Positions 27,895-37,242 are shown, counted from the stretch's first letter. The stretch is 64,000 nt of DNA from Alloalcanivorax xenomutans (GCF_900217905.1 NZ_OBMO01000013.1:62001-126000); one strand, 5' to 3'. Notes: generated from the sequence alone by a model not told the origin. Numbers and translations: made by a program.

Positions 27895-28397
27895 TGACGC
27901 TGGGGGTAAAGCCGGAACAGGCTCTGCGCCTGCGTCTGATGGCCTTCGACGTGGACGGCGTGATGACCGATGGCCGCCTTTATTACGGCCCGGACGGCGA
28001 AATGCTGAAAACATTCAGCACCCTGGACGGCCATGGGCTGAAAAAACTGGCGGCCAGCGGCGTGACCCTGGCCATCATCACCGGCCGTAACTCCGCCATG
28101 GTGGCCCGCCGCGCCCGGGACCTGGGGATCGAGCACGTGATCCAGGGCCGTGAGGACAAAGGCGTGGCCCTGTCCGCGCTGGCACAGCAACTGGGCCTGA
28201 GCGCCGCGGAGATCGGTTACATGGGCGACGATGAACCGGACGTACCGGCACTGGAGTGGGCCGGACTGGGTTTCGCCCCGGCCAACGCCCACGCGGTGGC
28301 GCGCAGCGCCGCCGGCCATGTCACCGAGGCCCGCGGCGGCGAAGGGGCGGTACGGGAAGTGTGCGACAGCCTGCTGCGGCTACGGGAGGGCCAGTGA
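27894..28397 (+). CDS. kdsC: 3-deoxy-D-manno-octulosonate 8-phosphate phosphatase
   Basis: A 167-residue HAD phosphatase without a cap domain, active as a tetramer, releasing Kdo from Kdo 8-phosphate. HAD motif I is FDVDGVMTDG, with D19 as nucleophile and D21 as acid/base. Motif II is IITGRNS and motif IV is GYMGDDEPDVPAL. The start overlaps the last base of kdsD, and the stop overlaps the GTG start of lptC. This chain of overlaps shows tight operon coupling. Confidence 0.97.
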   Translation: MTLGVKPEQALRLRLMAFDVDGVMTDGRLYYGPDGEMLKTFSTLDGHGLKKLAASGVTLAIITGRNSAMVARRARDLGIEHVIQGREDKGVALSALAQQLGLSAAEIGYMGDDEPDVPALEWAGLGFAPANAHAVARSAAGHVTEARGGEGAVREVCDSLLRLREGQ

Positions 28398-28951
28398 GAC
28401 GGCCCGGCCTGCTCAGCGCCAGCGGTGTTATCCTGCTGGGGCTGATCGTGATGATGACCCTGCACGAATGGGGCAACCCCTTGGAAGGCGACAACGAAGC
28501 GTTCCTCAGCGCCCCGGCCATCACCGCCGAAAACATCGTCGCCCGTCAGTTCAACCGCGACAGCGGCGAAGTGGAATACCGGCTTCTGGCCAACAATCTG
28601 GAACAGTACGAACGCGAAGCGCTGACGCTGCTCGATCACCCGAACCTGAGCCTGAACAACGGCAACAACCAGTGGACCATCCAGGCCGACAATGGTGAAG
28701 TACGCGACAACGGCGATCTGATCGTCTTCGAAAACAACGTCGAGGCGGTCAGCAAGAACAACGGCGTCACCCTCGACACCCGGGAGCTGCACTACCTGAG
28801 CGGCGATCGCCAGGTTTCCGCCCCGGACACCGTCCATATGCGACACAGTGAAGGCAGCACCCGGGCGGGCAGCATGGACGCGGACCTGGACACCGGGCGC
28901 ATGACTCTCAAGCAAGGAGTAGTAAGTGAATTCAAAGGACCCAAGCCATAA
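28394..28951 (+). CDS. lptC: LptC, LPS export bridge protein
   Basis: A 185-residue bitopic inner membrane protein with an N-terminal helix (LLSASGVILLGLIVMMTL) and a periplasmic beta-jellyroll. It receives LPS from LptB2FG and passes it to LptA. Conserved content includes EYRLLANNLEQYE, TIQADNGEVRDNGDLIVFENNVEAV, and DTRELHYLSGDRQVSAPDTV. The start is GTG at 28394, overlapping the kdsC stop (GTGA), with GGGAGGG upstream. The last 26 bases overlap lptA. Identity is strong from order and fold pattern, although the primary sequence of LptC is generally poorly conserved. Confidence 0.94.
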   Translation: MRRPGLLSASGVILLGLIVMMTLHEWGNPLEGDNEAFLSAPAITAENIVARQFNRDSGEVEYRLLANNLEQYEREALTLLDHPNLSLNNGNNQWTIQADNGEVRDNGDLIVFENNVEAVSKNNGVTLDTRELHYLSGDRQVSAPDTVHMRHSEGSTRAGSMDADLDTGRMTLKQGVVSEFKGPKP

Positions 28952-29588
28952 CGGTCCGGTGCATGGCCCGCTGCGCCGCTGGCGCGCGGTAATAGCCGCC
29001 GCCATTCTGGTTCCAGCGCTGGCCGTGGCCCAGTCCGGCGCCGAGGGCCCGGTGGAGGTCAGCGCCAACCAGGCCGTGTTCGAACGGGACGCCGGCACTG
29101 GCGTATACCGGGGTGACGCCGAACTGATTCAGGGTAACCGTCAACTCAACGCCGATGTCTTGCGGCTGTTCACCGAGAACGAGCAACTGGTGCGGGTGGA
29201 AGCCACCGGCAGCCCGGTACGCATGCGTGAAGGCAAGGATCTGAACGCCCACGCCGACAAACTGGTCTACGATCTCAAGCGCCGCCGTCTGATCCTCACC
29301 GGCAACGCCTACGTGCAACATCAGGGCAACACCTTCGAAGGGGCCCGGGTGGAATATGATCTCAACTCCCGACGCATGGACGCCAGCAGCGAGGGCGACA
29401 AACGGGTGCGGCTGGTGATTCCGGCCGCCAACGCCTCCCAGGCCCGGAACGGCGACAGCGGCGGCGAGGAGTCGCAAAACGGCGAAGGCAACCCAGGCGA
29501 GGACGGCAGCTCGACCCAGTCGCCCGCTAACAGCACGCCGGCCACCGCGCCGGAGAACAGCACCCCCAATGATGCGGAGACCCCCTGA
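28926..29588 (+). CDS. lptA: LptA (LptH), periplasmic LPS transport protein with a long low-complexity tail
   Basis: A 220-residue protein with a signal peptide ([15 protein letters not shown]) followed by the OstA-like beta-jellyroll (about residues 38-160). The fold contains [51 protein letters not shown] and [15 protein letters not shown]. LptA forms the periplasmic bridge between LptC and LptD. The start is GTG with AAGGAG seven bases upstream, inside the 3' end of lptC. After about residue 168 the protein continues with some 50 residues rich in Ser, Thr, Asn, Glu, Gly and Pro ([20 protein letters not shown] and so on). E. coli LptA ends soon after the fold, so this tail is unusual. Confidence 0.95.
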   Translation: MNSKDPSHNGPVHGPLRRWRAVIAAAILVPALAVAQSGAEGPVEVSANQAVFERDAGTGVYRGDAELIQGNRQLNADVLRLFTENEQLVRVEATGSPVRMREGKDLNAHADKLVYDLKRRRLILTGNAYVQHQGNTFEGARVEYDLNSRRMDASSEGDKRVRLVIPAANASQARNGDSGGEESQNGEGNPGEDGSSTQSPANSTPATAPENSTPNDAETP

Positions 29589-29590
29589 CC

Positions 29591-30316
29591 ATGGCGAAAC
29601 TGAATGCCCGCCAACTGGCCAAAAGCTATAAGGGGCGCCGCGTCATCGAGGACGTTTCCCTGGAAGTGGAAGCGGGCCAGATCGTCGGCCTGCTGGGCCC
29701 CAACGGCGCCGGCAAGACCACCTGCTTTTACATGATCGTCGGGTTGGTGGAAGCGGACGCGGGGCGCATCGAGATCAACGGCGAGGACATCACCCACCTG
29801 CCCATGCACGGGCGCGCCAAGCGCGGTATCGGCTATCTGCCTCAGGAGGCGAGCATCTTCCGCCGCCTGACCGTGGAACAGAACATCATGGCGATCCTCG
29901 AAACCCGCAAGGAACTGAGCAAAGCCGAGCGTGAGCAGGAGTTGAACAACCTGCTCGAGGAATTTCACATCACCCATATCCGCGACAGCATGGGCATGAG
30001 CCTGTCCGGCGGCGAACGGCGGCGGGCGGAGATCGCCCGCGGCCTGGCCACGGACCCCGCGTTCATTTTGCTCGATGAACCGTTCGCCGGGGTGGACCCG
30101 ATCTCGGTGAATGACATCAAAGGCATCATTCGCCATCTCAAGGATCGCGGCATCGGCGTGCTGATCACCGACCACAACGTGCGTGAAACGCTGGACATTT
30201 GCGATACCGCCTATATCTGCAGCGCCGGCCACATTATCGCCGAGGGCGATTCCCAGACCATCCTTGGCAATCAGCAGGTCCGCGACGTTTATCTGGGCGC
30301 CGACTTCCGGCTGTAG
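29591..30316 (+). CDS. lptB: LptB, ATPase of the LPS export ABC transporter
   Basis: A 241-residue ABC ATPase that powers LPS extraction from the inner membrane with LptF and LptG. Walker A is GPNGAGKT, the Q-loop lies in YLPQEASIF, the signature is LSGGERRR, and Walker B is [13 protein letters not shown] with the H-loop in [11 protein letters not shown]. The sequence is very typical. It starts two bases after lptA and ends 147 bases before rpoN. lptF and lptG are not in the window, which is normal. Confidence 0.98.
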   Translation: MAKLNARQLAKSYKGRRVIEDVSLEVEAGQIVGLLGPNGAGKTTCFYMIVGLVEADAGRIEINGEDITHLPMHGRAKRGIGYLPQEASIFRRLTVEQNIMAILETRKELSKAEREQELNNLLEEFHITHIRDSMGMSLSGGERRRAEIARGLATDPAFILLDEPFAGVDPISVNDIKGIIRHLKDRGIGVLITDHNVRETLDICDTAYICSAGHIIAEGDSQTILGNQQVRDVYLGADFRL

Positions 30317-30374
30317 CCCCTTGGAAATCGCGGTCAACGGAGCCCTTACTCTTTTTCAATTGCAATTTCAACAT

Positions 30375-30390
30375 TGGCATACATATTGCT
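30375..30390 (+). promoter_or_regulatory. Candidate sigma-54 (-24/-12) promoter upstream of rpoN
   Basis: TGGCATACATATTGCT matches the sigma-54 consensus TGGCAYRNNNNTTGCW at every fixed position, with exact GG-to-GC spacing. It lies in an AT-rich patch 73 bases before the rpoN ATG, predicting a start near 30401. An overlapping sigma-70-like pair TTGCAA (30360-30365) and CATATT (30382-30387) is weaker. Autoregulation of rpoN by its own product is known in some bacteria. No enhancer site was identified. Confidence 0.6.
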
Positions 30391-30463
30391 TAAATAAATT
30401 GCGAAGCGTTGAAAGACGCTGCTATTCTGCCGCCTTGGCGATTCACCAGACCACCAAGGCAGT

Positions 30464-31930
30464 ATGAAACCGAGTCTACAACTCCAGATCGGCCAGCAGC
30501 TCACCATGACGCCGCAGTTGCAGCAGGCGATTCGCTTGCTGCAACTGTCGACGCTGGACCTGCGCCAGGAAATCCAGCAGGCGGTGGAAACCAACCCCCT
30601 GTTGGAACTCGAAGAAGGGAGCGAAGCCTACACCGAGGACGACACCCCCGCCGATGACGATTGGGAAGCGGAGGAAATGGACCTCGAACGCGACGAGGCC
30701 CTGGACGACCTGGTGGAAGGGCCGGTGGAGAGCGACAGTGAATGGGACGACCTCTATGTGGGCCAGTCCGGTTCCGGCTCGGGCAACGGCGAGGACGATG
30801 ACGCCGATGCCTGGCAACAGCGCCACGTCGCTCCGGTCACCCTCCAGGATCATCTGCTCTGGCAACTCAACCTCAGCCCAATGAGTGATCGGGACCGTGT
30901 CATCGCCGGCATCCTCATCGACGCCCTCGACCACCGTGGCTACCTGTCCCTGCCCCTGGATGATGTGATCGACACCGCCGAGCGGCAAATATCCGATGCC
31001 GATGATCCGGTGGAGGAAGACGAAGTGGTGGCGGTCCTGCATCGGCTGCAGCAGTTCGACCCGATCGGCGTGGCCAGCCGCGACCTGGCCGAATGCCTGG
31101 GCGTGCAATTGCGCCAACAGCCCGCAGACACTCCACACCTGGCCACCGCGACCGCCCTGCTGGAACATCTCGCGCTACTGGAAAAGCACGACTATGCCGG
31201 ACTACGCCGCGCCATGGGGGTGACGGAAAGCGATCTCCTCGACGCTCTGGCGTTGTTGCGCACCCTGGATCCAGCCCCAGGCGAACAAATCGGCGGCGAG
31301 GTGGCGGAGTACGCGGTTCCCGACGTGGTGGTACGCCCCTTCCGCGGCGGCTGGCGGGTGGAACTGAACGAGGAAGTCCTGCCCAAGGTCAACCTGAACG
31401 CCCAGTACGCCCGGCTGGCCCGCCGCACCGAGGGCGAGGACGGCCAGTACCTGCGCAACTGCATGCAGGAAGCGCGCTGGTTCCTGAAAAGCCTGCAAAG
31501 CCGTAATGACACCCTGCTGAAGGTGGCCCGGCGCATCGTCGAGGTGCAGCAGGACTTCTTCCATTATGGCGAGGAAGCCATGAAACCGCTGGTACTGGCG
31601 GATATCGCCGAGGCGGTGGAGATGCACGAATCCACCATCAGCCGGGTCACCAATCAAAAGTTCATGCTCACGCCCCGCGGGGTGTTCGAACTGAAATATT
31701 TCTTTTCCAGTCACGTGGACACGGAAGGCGGCGGTGAATGTTCTTCCACCGCCATTCGTGCCATCATTAAGAAGCTGGTCGCCGCCGAGAACCCTCGCAA
31801 GCCGCTCAGCGACAATAAGCTGGCCAGTTTGCTCAATGAGCAAGGGATCAAGGTGGCGCGCCGGACCGTCGCCAAGTATCGAGAGGCGATGCGAATCCCG
31901 TCTTCCAGCGCTCGCAAACGCCTGGTTTGA
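30464..31930 (+). CDS. rpoN: RNA polymerase sigma-54 factor
   Basis: A 488-residue sigma-54. Region I is the N-terminal glutamine/leucine-rich activator-interacting segment (KPSLQLQIGQQLTMTPQLQQAIRLLQLSTLDL). An acidic region II follows (residues 45-115, EEGSEAYTEDDTPADDD). Region III includes the core-binding part and the helix-turn-helix ADIAEAVEMHESTISRVTNQK. The C-terminal RpoN box is ARRTVAKYREAMRIPSS, which reads the -24 element. The length is normal. It is followed by hpf, ptsN, rapZ and ptsO as in other gammaproteobacteria. Confidence 0.98.
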   Translation: MKPSLQLQIGQQLTMTPQLQQAIRLLQLSTLDLRQEIQQAVETNPLLELEEGSEAYTEDDTPADDDWEAEEMDLERDEALDDLVEGPVESDSEWDDLYVGQSGSGSGNGEDDDADAWQQRHVAPVTLQDHLLWQLNLSPMSDRDRVIAGILIDALDHRGYLSLPLDDVIDTAERQISDADDPVEEDEVVAVLHRLQQFDPIGVASRDLAECLGVQLRQQPADTPHLATATALLEHLALLEKHDYAGLRRAMGVTESDLLDALALLRTLDPAPGEQIGGEVAEYAVPDVVVRPFRGGWRVELNEEVLPKVNLNAQYARLARRTEGEDGQYLRNCMQEARWFLKSLQSRNDTLLKVARRIVEVQQDFFHYGEEAMKPLVLADIAEAVEMHESTISRVTNQKFMLTPRGVFELKYFFSSHVDTEGGGECSSTAIRAIIKKLVAAENPRKPLSDNKLASLLNEQGIKVARRTVAKYREAMRIPSSSARKRLV

Positions 31931-31998
31931 CGACGCGGGAAACGGCTTATAACCCGGGCCAGCGGCCGGGGTTAAATAACGAGGCAAAGGAGCCAGCT

Positions 31999-32298
31999 AT
32001 GCAAATCAACATCAGTGGCCATCACCTGGATATCACCGAAGCCCTTCGTGATTATGTGGACGACAAGTTTTCCAAGCTGGAACGGCATTTCGACCAGATC
32101 ACCAGCATTCAGGTAATCCTGTCCCCGGAGCCGAACACCCACAAAGCGGAATCCACCATCCACATTTCCGGCGGCGAAGTCTTCGCCACCGCCGAGGCCG
32201 GTGACATGTACGCGGCTATTGATGCCCTGACCAGTAAGCTGGATCGTCAGATTCTCAAACACAAGGAGAAGACCGTGAGCCGCAAGCACGGTCACTAA
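31999..32298 (+). CDS. hpf: Ribosome hibernation promoting factor, short form
   Basis: A 99-residue HPF/YfiA-type protein that binds the decoding centre of 30S and supports 100S dimer formation in stationary phase. The beta-alpha-beta-beta-beta-alpha core reads MQINISGHHLDITEALRDYV, FDQITSIQVILSPEPNTHKAE and EAGDMYAAIDALTSKLDRQI. It lacks the long C-terminal domain, so it is the short form. AAAGGAG lies upstream of the ATG. It is the first gene after rpoN and its expression is often tied to it. Confidence 0.97.
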   Translation: MQINISGHHLDITEALRDYVDDKFSKLERHFDQITSIQVILSPEPNTHKAESTIHISGGEVFATAEAGDMYAAIDALTSKLDRQILKHKEKTVSRKHGH

Positions 32299-32306
32299 GC
32301 GGATCT

Positions 32307-32780
32307 ATGCGAGTACGAGAACTTCTCACCGAGGACCGCACCCATAACGGTATCGAGGTGGGTAGCAAAAAACGCCTTCTGGATCAGGTTGCCGAGCTGG
32401 CCGCGGCCAGTTGCGGCGACCTCGGCGCCCAGGAAGTGTTCGATGCACTGGTGGCCCGGGAGCGCCTGGGCTCCACCGGTATCGGTGAAGGCATCGCCAT
32501 CCCCCACTGCCGACTCGGACGCTGCGAGCAAGCGGTGGGCCTGCTGCTGAAACTGGCCGAACCGGTGGACTTCGATGCCGTGGATGGCCGTCCGGTGGAT
32601 CTGGTGTTCGTTCTGCTGGTGCCCGAACAGAACCCCGAACAGCACCTCAAGACCCTGAGTCACTTGGCCAACCTGTTCAACGACGAGGATTACCGGCGTG
32701 AGCTGCGCCAGGCCACGGACGATCATCAACTCTATATTACCGCCGTGGAGTCAGAGGCCGAATTGCGTCTGGCTTCATAA
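32307..32780 (+). CDS. ptsN: EIIA-Ntr, nitrogen regulatory PTS protein
   Basis: A 157-residue EIIA of the fructose/mannitol type. The phosphorylated histidine is H67 in GIAIPHCRL. LVFVLLVPEQNPEQHLKTLSHLANLF is the second conserved block. PtsN accepts phosphate from NPr (ptsO) and in its unphosphorylated state regulates potassium transport and other targets. It begins eight bases after hpf. It is in the same transcription unit as rapZ and ptsO, which gives the pathway its partners in one place; PtsP is not here. Confidence 0.97.
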   Translation: MRVRELLTEDRTHNGIEVGSKKRLLDQVAELAAASCGDLGAQEVFDALVARERLGSTGIGEGIAIPHCRLGRCEQAVGLLLKLAEPVDFDAVDGRPVDLVFVLLVPEQNPEQHLKTLSHLANLFNDEDYRRELRQATDDHQLYITAVESEAELRLAS

Positions 32781-32852
32781 GCTGCGACAGGGCCCATGCG
32801 GCCGGTTCTCCCCGGCCCGGGCGTCTTTTGGGGGAAGAAAGCGTCAATCGCC

Positions 32853-33707
32853 ATGAAACTGACCATTCTCAGCGGCCGGTCCGGCTCCGGTAAGACCACG
32901 GCTCTGCAAGCACTGGAAGACCACGGTTATTACTGCGTGGACAACCTGCCTCTGGGCCTGCTGCCACAGCTGGCCGGACAGTTGGATGACGAGGACCGGG
33001 TGCTGGAGCGGGTGGCGGTGGGCATCGATGCCCGTAACCTGCCGAGGCAACTGCTGGCCTTCCCTTCCACCCTGGCGGAACTGCACAAATTGCAGGTGGA
33101 GACCGAGATCATCTTTCTCGACGCCGATCACGGCACCCTGCTCAAACGCTTCAGCGCCACCCGGCGCCCCCACCCGCTCAGCGGCGATGATCGCACCCTG
33201 GCCGATGCCATTGCCTATGAAGCCGAGCTGCTCTCCGACATCCGCATGCGCGCGGATCTGGTGATCGACACCAGCACTCTGGATGTCCACTCCCTGCGCA
33301 ATCAGATCCGCCAGCGGGTCGCCGGCCGCAACGTCAAACTGTCGCTGCTGATCCAATCGTTCGGGTTCAAGAACGGCTTGCCCAACGACGCCGATCTGGT
33401 CTACGACGTGCGCATGCTGCCCAATCCCCACTGGCACGGTGATCTGCGGGCCCTGACCGGTCGCGACGACAAGGTGGCGGCCTTCCTGCAATCTCATCAG
33501 GAAACCGAAGATTTGATCGACGATATTTTTCAGTTTCTGGTGCGCTGGCTACCCAGCTACGCCGCCAACGACCGCAGTTACGTTACCGTTGCCATCGGCT
33601 GCACCGGTGGCCGCCATCGCTCCGTGTATCTGGCCGAGCAGTTGGCCCAGCGCCTGCGCAATAAAGCCATCCCCTTGCATGTGCGGCATCGGGAGCTGGA
33701 GGGATGA
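32853..33707 (+). CDS. rapZ: RapZ, RNase adapter protein
   Basis: A 284-residue P-loop protein. Walker A is GRSGSGKT (residues 8-15). The C-terminal domain carries the conserved GCTGGRHRSVYLAEQLA and FGFKNGLPNDADLVYDVRMLPNPHW. In E. coli RapZ senses glucosamine 6-phosphate and guides the sRNA GlmZ to RNase E; the link with ptsN and npr is ancient. In organisms without GlmZ its target differs. An open frame extends 19 codons further upstream, but the ATG starting MKLTILSGRSG is the family start. Its stop overlaps the ATG of the next gene. Confidence 0.96.
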   Translation: MKLTILSGRSGSGKTTALQALEDHGYYCVDNLPLGLLPQLAGQLDDEDRVLERVAVGIDARNLPRQLLAFPSTLAELHKLQVETEIIFLDADHGTLLKRFSATRRPHPLSGDDRTLADAIAYEAELLSDIRMRADLVIDTSTLDVHSLRNQIRQRVAGRNVKLSLLIQSFGFKNGLPNDADLVYDVRMLPNPHWHGDLRALTGRDDKVAAFLQSHQETEDLIDDIFQFLVRWLPSYAANDRSYVTVAIGCTGGRHRSVYLAEQLAQRLRNKAIPLHVRHRELEG

Positions 33708-33973
33708 TCGAGAGGGAACTCACCATCATCAACAAACTGGGATTGCATGCCCGCGCCGCCGCCAAAGTGGTGAGCGTGGCATCGCGTTACAGCTGCACCA
33801 TACAAGTGCTTCACAACGAGCGCCGGATCGACGCCAAGAGCATCATGGGCCTGCTTACGCTCGGCGCCGCCAAGGGCACCAGCCTCAGAGTACGAGTGGA
33901 CGGAGACGACGAGCAGCCGGCCATGGAGGAACTCACCGACCTGTTCGCCCGCCGCTTCGACGAAGAGGAATAA
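33704..33973 (+). CDS. ptsO: NPr, HPr-like phosphocarrier of the nitrogen PTS
   Basis: An 89-residue HPr-fold protein. The phosphorylated histidine is H15 in KLGLHARAAAKVV. The regulatory-serine region reads AKSIMGLLTLGAAKGTSLRV, where S46-like Ser is followed by IMGLL as in HPr. It passes phosphate from PtsP to PtsN. The start overlaps the rapZ stop by four bases (ATGA). It ends the rpoN-hpf-ptsN-rapZ-ptsO run, followed by a REP-like repeat. Confidence 0.97.
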   Translation: MIERELTIINKLGLHARAAAKVVSVASRYSCTIQVLHNERRIDAKSIMGLLTLGAAKGTSLRVRVDGDDEQPAMEELTDLFARRFDEEE

Positions 33974-34020
33974 AGCGCTGACATCACGGCCCTGTTCTGG
34001 GAGGGCTCGCTACAAGGCTA

Positions 34021-34103
34021 CTGTGGGAGCCTGTCCGGGCGACGGGCCGCTGCAAGCGAATGCGCAACGTTCCAAGAATTCGCTTGCAGGCTGGCTTCCA
34101 CAG
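34021..34103. repeat. REP-like element between ptsO and the J-domain/RDD gene
   Basis: The left arm starts CTGTGGGAGCC and later has GCTGCAAGCGAAT. The right arm ATTCGCTTGCAGGCTGGC continues to TTCCACAG. The outer and inner parts pair, and the left arm carries an unpaired insertion of about 16 bases (TGTCCGGGCGACGGGC). It lies between convergent genes, like the repeats at 14054 and 40223. Confidence 0.6.
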
Positions 34104-34120
34104 CGGCTCCGTGGCCCGGT

Positions 34121-35449
34121 CTACTGCTCGTCTTTCTGCTCCCTCTGACTGCGCGCCCAGTTGATGACATAACTGCGGCTGACGCGATCGTGCAGGAGGT
34201 TCCCTTTCAGGAACAGGTTCACCAGGATCACCACTTTACTGGTCAGCGCATTGACCACCACGAACGCCATGACCCGCCACAAATTGTGCGGAAATGACAA
34301 CCGCTCAAACTCCAGGCTCGTCACCCTGAGCCCCAGCATCCGTTTCCCCGGCGTCGCCTGCCCGGGCCCTGCCTCCATGACCAACGCCATTAGCAAATAG
34401 GCTGGCGCGGCAAGTATCAGAAAGACGCCCATGAACGACTCAAGACTGATGTCGCCCCCTGTTCCGTTGAAATCCGCCACCACGATGCTCACCACCCATA
34501 TCGGCATGACCAACAGCGCCGCCACTACCAGCAGATCGATGACGATAGCGACCATACGCAGGGTCATGCCAGTGAAATAAAGGGTTTCGGGGGCCGGCTC
34601 GGTGTTTGCCTGACGGGAGGGCGGCACCGTCTCCTTGCCACCACGCAACCCCTGTAATAAGGCCTGATCGCCGGAAGAATTCGTATCCAGGGGGGCCAAC
34701 ACCCGATCCATGGCGGTATCGCCAAAACGGGCCGCCAGCAAGCCACGACGCCCTTCCCAATCAAACAGGCTGTTCAAATAAGCCAGTATCACCGCATCCA
34801 GAGGCGGCTTGTTATCCTGCTGCCGAAGCCGTTCCACCAGCCGCGCCATCAGGGCATCCCCCAAACCATGGTGAAAGGCGCTATCCAGCATCCAGGCACT
34901 GTTGGCGAGGAAACGCCATTCCTTCTCCTCAGCCGGCTGCCCCTCGCGCTCCAGCAAAGCCTGGCACTGGGTCAACAGCCGTTCGTGTTCACGACTGGCC
35001 GCCAGCCACTCGTCTTCTTCCGGCTCCCGTTCTTCCTCCCGCTCACGTGCCGCGGCCCAGGCCGGCTCCGGGTCCCGCGCCGGCGGGGGAGGTTGATCCT
35101 GGAACGCCGGCTCAGGTTCCACCGGTGCCGCTGGCGGATCATCCGGAACCACCGGCGCCGGCCATTCCGGTGTCTCGGGCGGAATCGGCTGAGTCCCGGC
35201 GGCCGTGGCAGTGGATGCCTTCTCCGTTCGCTTCCCGGCGGTTTCCGTTTCCGGCTCCGTATCACCGGCGGCGGCGGCACGGGCACGTTGCTCGGCAAGG
35301 CCCAGGGCACGTTTGTAAGCGGCGTGCAAAGCCTGGAATTGCTGCGGATGCTCATCCGGGCGGGTGCTTTTCAGCAAGCGCGCGTAGGCACGCTTGACCG
35401 CCCGGGTATCCTCGGTGGCTTCGAGCCCCAGGACGCGCCAGGGATCCAT
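34121..35449 (-). CDS. Membrane-anchored J-domain protein with an RDD domain, partner of the adjacent Hsp70
   Basis: A 442-residue protein combining two modules. Residues 1-50 are a J-domain-like segment (WRVLGLEATEDTRAVKRAYA). The usual HPD tripeptide reads RPD (30-32) in STRPDEHP. A Pro/Glu-rich linker (60-145) and a helical middle (150-265) follow. The C-terminal RDD domain (about 291-430) has three transmembrane segments near 297-325, 338-359 and 390-414, the Arg298/Asp305 pair and GKRMLGLRV. The E. coli HscC gene is likewise linked to the divergent J-proteins DjlB and DjlC. The ATG overlaps the stop of the hscC-like gene (TGATG), so the two are coupled. Recruitment of the Hsp70 to the inner membrane is a reasonable inference. 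Confidence 0.82.
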   Translation of the reverse strand: MDPWRVLGLEATEDTRAVKRAYARLLKSTRPDEHPQQFQALHAAYKRALGLAEQRARAAAAGDTEPETETAGKRTEKASTATAAGTQPIPPETPEWPAPVVPDDPPAAPVEPEPAFQDQPPPPARDPEPAWAAAREREEEREPEEDEWLAASREHERLLTQCQALLEREGQPAEEKEWRFLANSAWMLDSAFHHGLGDALMARLVERLRQQDNKPPLDAVILAYLNSLFDWEGRRGLLAARFGDTAMDRVLAPLDTNSSGDQALLQGLRGGKETVPPSRQANTEPAPETLYFTGMTLRMVAIVIDLLVVAALLVMPIWVVSIVVADFNGTGGDISLESFMGVFLILAAPAYLLMALVMEAGPGQATPGKRMLGLRVTSLEFERLSFPHNLWRVMAFVVVNALTSKVVILVNLFLKGNLLHDRVSRSYVINWARSQREQKDEQ

Positions 35450-37134
35450 CAGAACCAATCCTCACTTTCCAGGCTGTCCAATGCCTCCTTGACCTCCTTT
35501 TGGACCCGGGCGATGTCCAGTGGATTTTGCCGGTCCAGAACCTGCTCGAACCGCCCCATCAGATCAGCGATGAACTCCCGACGGTCTCCCAGACTGGACT
35601 CATACAGCCGTTCCCCGCGGGCCAGCAGGGCACGGTTTTCCTCACCGTCCCGGGGGTGGAACTTCAACACCGCCAGACGTTGCAGGGATCTTGCCTTGTC
35701 GTCTTCGCTCAAGGCACCCGGCGTATGTTCGATCAACTGATAATAGGTCTTGCCGGTGGACTCCACCTTCACGTCCACTTCCAGAAGACCGTTCATGTCA
35801 TAGCTGTAACGGACGATCACGCTTTCCTGTCCACGCGGCCCCTTGGGCACCGTCACGCTCAACTCGCCCAGATAAACGTTCTTCTCCACCAGACGGTTTT
35901 CGCCCTGATAGATCCGGATCTTCATCTTGGTTTGGTTATCGGACGCGGTGGACAGATGACGCTCCACGCTGATCGGCACCACGCTGTTGCGCTCGATGAT
36001 CGGCAGAAAGTAATCGCCCAACCGGGGGTTGTCCTCATTGATCACTCCGGTGCCAAGCGTATAGGGACAGACATCGGTAAGCACCACGTCGTCCAGCCCT
36101 TCCCCCCGCGCCAGCAGGCCGGCCTGGATGGTCGCGCCCACGGCGACCACCGTATCCGGATCCAGATGACAGGACGGCAGCCGGCCGAACATCTTGCCGA
36201 CGGTGGAGCGGAACAACGCGAGACGGGTGGAGCCGCCGACCAAGACCACGTCATCCACCTTGTCAGGATGCAAGTTGGCATCCCGCAGTGCCCTTTCTAT
36301 GGGGTGCTTCACTCTCAACAACAGAGGCGTGACAACACGGGCGAACCACTCCGGCGTCACCTCGTGGGTCACCTCCCGGTCCCCCAGCTTCAGGCTCAGA
36401 GTCTGAGCATTGCCCAGCCGGCGTTTGGCGCCTTCCATTTGCAGGTACAGATTCTGCATCGCACTGGCCGGCAAGGCGTCCCGGCTCAGCTCATGTTCGG
36501 CCAGCACATCGTCGATCATGGCATCGACGAAATCCTCACCGCCCAGGAAGTTATCGCCGGCACTGGCGTGCACTTCCATCACGCCATCGAAGAATTCCAG
36601 CAACGACACATCGAAAGTGCCGCCCCCCAGATCGAGAATCAGAAACAACCCTTCCTGCTTCTCGTGGAGACCATAAGCCATGGCCGCGGCGGTGGGCTCA
36701 TTAATCAGCCGCCTGACCGTCAGTCCCGCCAGCTCCGCCGCCTGTTTGGTGGCGTGGCGCTGGTTATCGTTGAAATAGGCGGGAACGCTGATCACCGCTT
36801 CCGTCACCGGCTCCCCCAGGTACGTCTCGGCATCTTCCTTGAGCGAGCGCAACACCAGGGAGGACAGCTCGGTGGCGCTGAAACGCTGATCGCCAAGGGT
36901 CACCTTGTGGTCGGTGCCCATGAGACGTTTGAACGCCGCCACCGTTCTATCACTATGGTGAATCAGCCGTTGGCGGGCGGTGCGGCCCACCATGATCTCT
37001 CCGCTGCCATCGACGCCCACCACGGACGGTGTCAGCACGTCGCCCAGCCGGTTGGAAATCAGCTCCACCCCTTGCCCGGTCCACACACCACATGCGCTGT
37101 TGGTGGTACCCAGATCAATACCGATGATCGCCAT
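35449..37134 (-). CDS. hscC: HscC-type Hsp70 chaperone
   Basis: A 561-residue Hsp70, shorter than DnaK (about 640) and close to E. coli HscC (556). The nucleotide-binding domain shows [44 protein letters not shown] and [14 protein letters not shown]. The substrate domain is shortened and there is no EEVD tail; the protein ends LESEDWF. HscC-type chaperones have fast ATP turnover and few known clients. The chosen start has AGGAG eight bases upstream; an ATG six codons earlier covers that site and is less likely. It sits downstream of the BPSS1780-like gene and shares a TGATG junction with the J-domain/RDD gene. Confidence 0.92.
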   Translation of the reverse strand: MAIIGIDLGTTNSACGVWTGQGVELISNRLGDVLTPSVVGVDGSGEIMVGRTARQRLIHHSDRTVAAFKRLMGTDHKVTLGDQRFSATELSSLVLRSLKEDAETYLGEPVTEAVISVPAYFNDNQRHATKQAAELAGLTVRRLINEPTAAAMAYGLHEKQEGLFLILDLGGGTFDVSLLEFFDGVMEVHASAGDNFLGGEDFVDAMIDDVLAEHELSRDALPASAMQNLYLQMEGAKRRLGNAQTLSLKLGDREVTHEVTPEWFARVVTPLLLRVKHPIERALRDANLHPDKVDDVVLVGGSTRLALFRSTVGKMFGRLPSCHLDPDTVVAVGATIQAGLLARGEGLDDVVLTDVCPYTLGTGVINEDNPRLGDYFLPIIERNSVVPISVERHLSTASDNQTKMKIRIYQGENRLVEKNVYLGELSVTVPKGPRGQESVIVRYSYDMNGLLEVDVKVESTGKTYYQLIEHTPGALSEDDKARSLQRLAVLKFHPRDGEENRALLARGERLYESSLGDRREFIADLMGRFEQVLDRQNPLDIARVQKEVKEALDSLESEDWF

Positions 37135-37170
37135 GGCCTCTCCTTTCGCCATTCACATCCTCAAACGAAC

Positions 37171-37195
37171 GCCGGGCGGTATCAAACCGCCCGGC
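37171..37195 (-). terminator. Hairpin between the BPSS1780-like gene and hscC
   Basis: A perfect ten-base-pair stem, GCCGGGCGGT with its complement, encloses a five-base loop. It lies 47 bases after the upstream stop and about 37 bases before the hscC start. On the minus strand the tail is GTTCGTTTGAGG, too weak for a strong intrinsic terminator. It may partly uncouple the two genes or stabilise the first transcript. Confidence 0.5.
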
Positions 37196-37242
37196 GAGGA
37201 TCCCGGTATCGACAAGCACCGGGCAATGTCGTGCTGAGCGAA

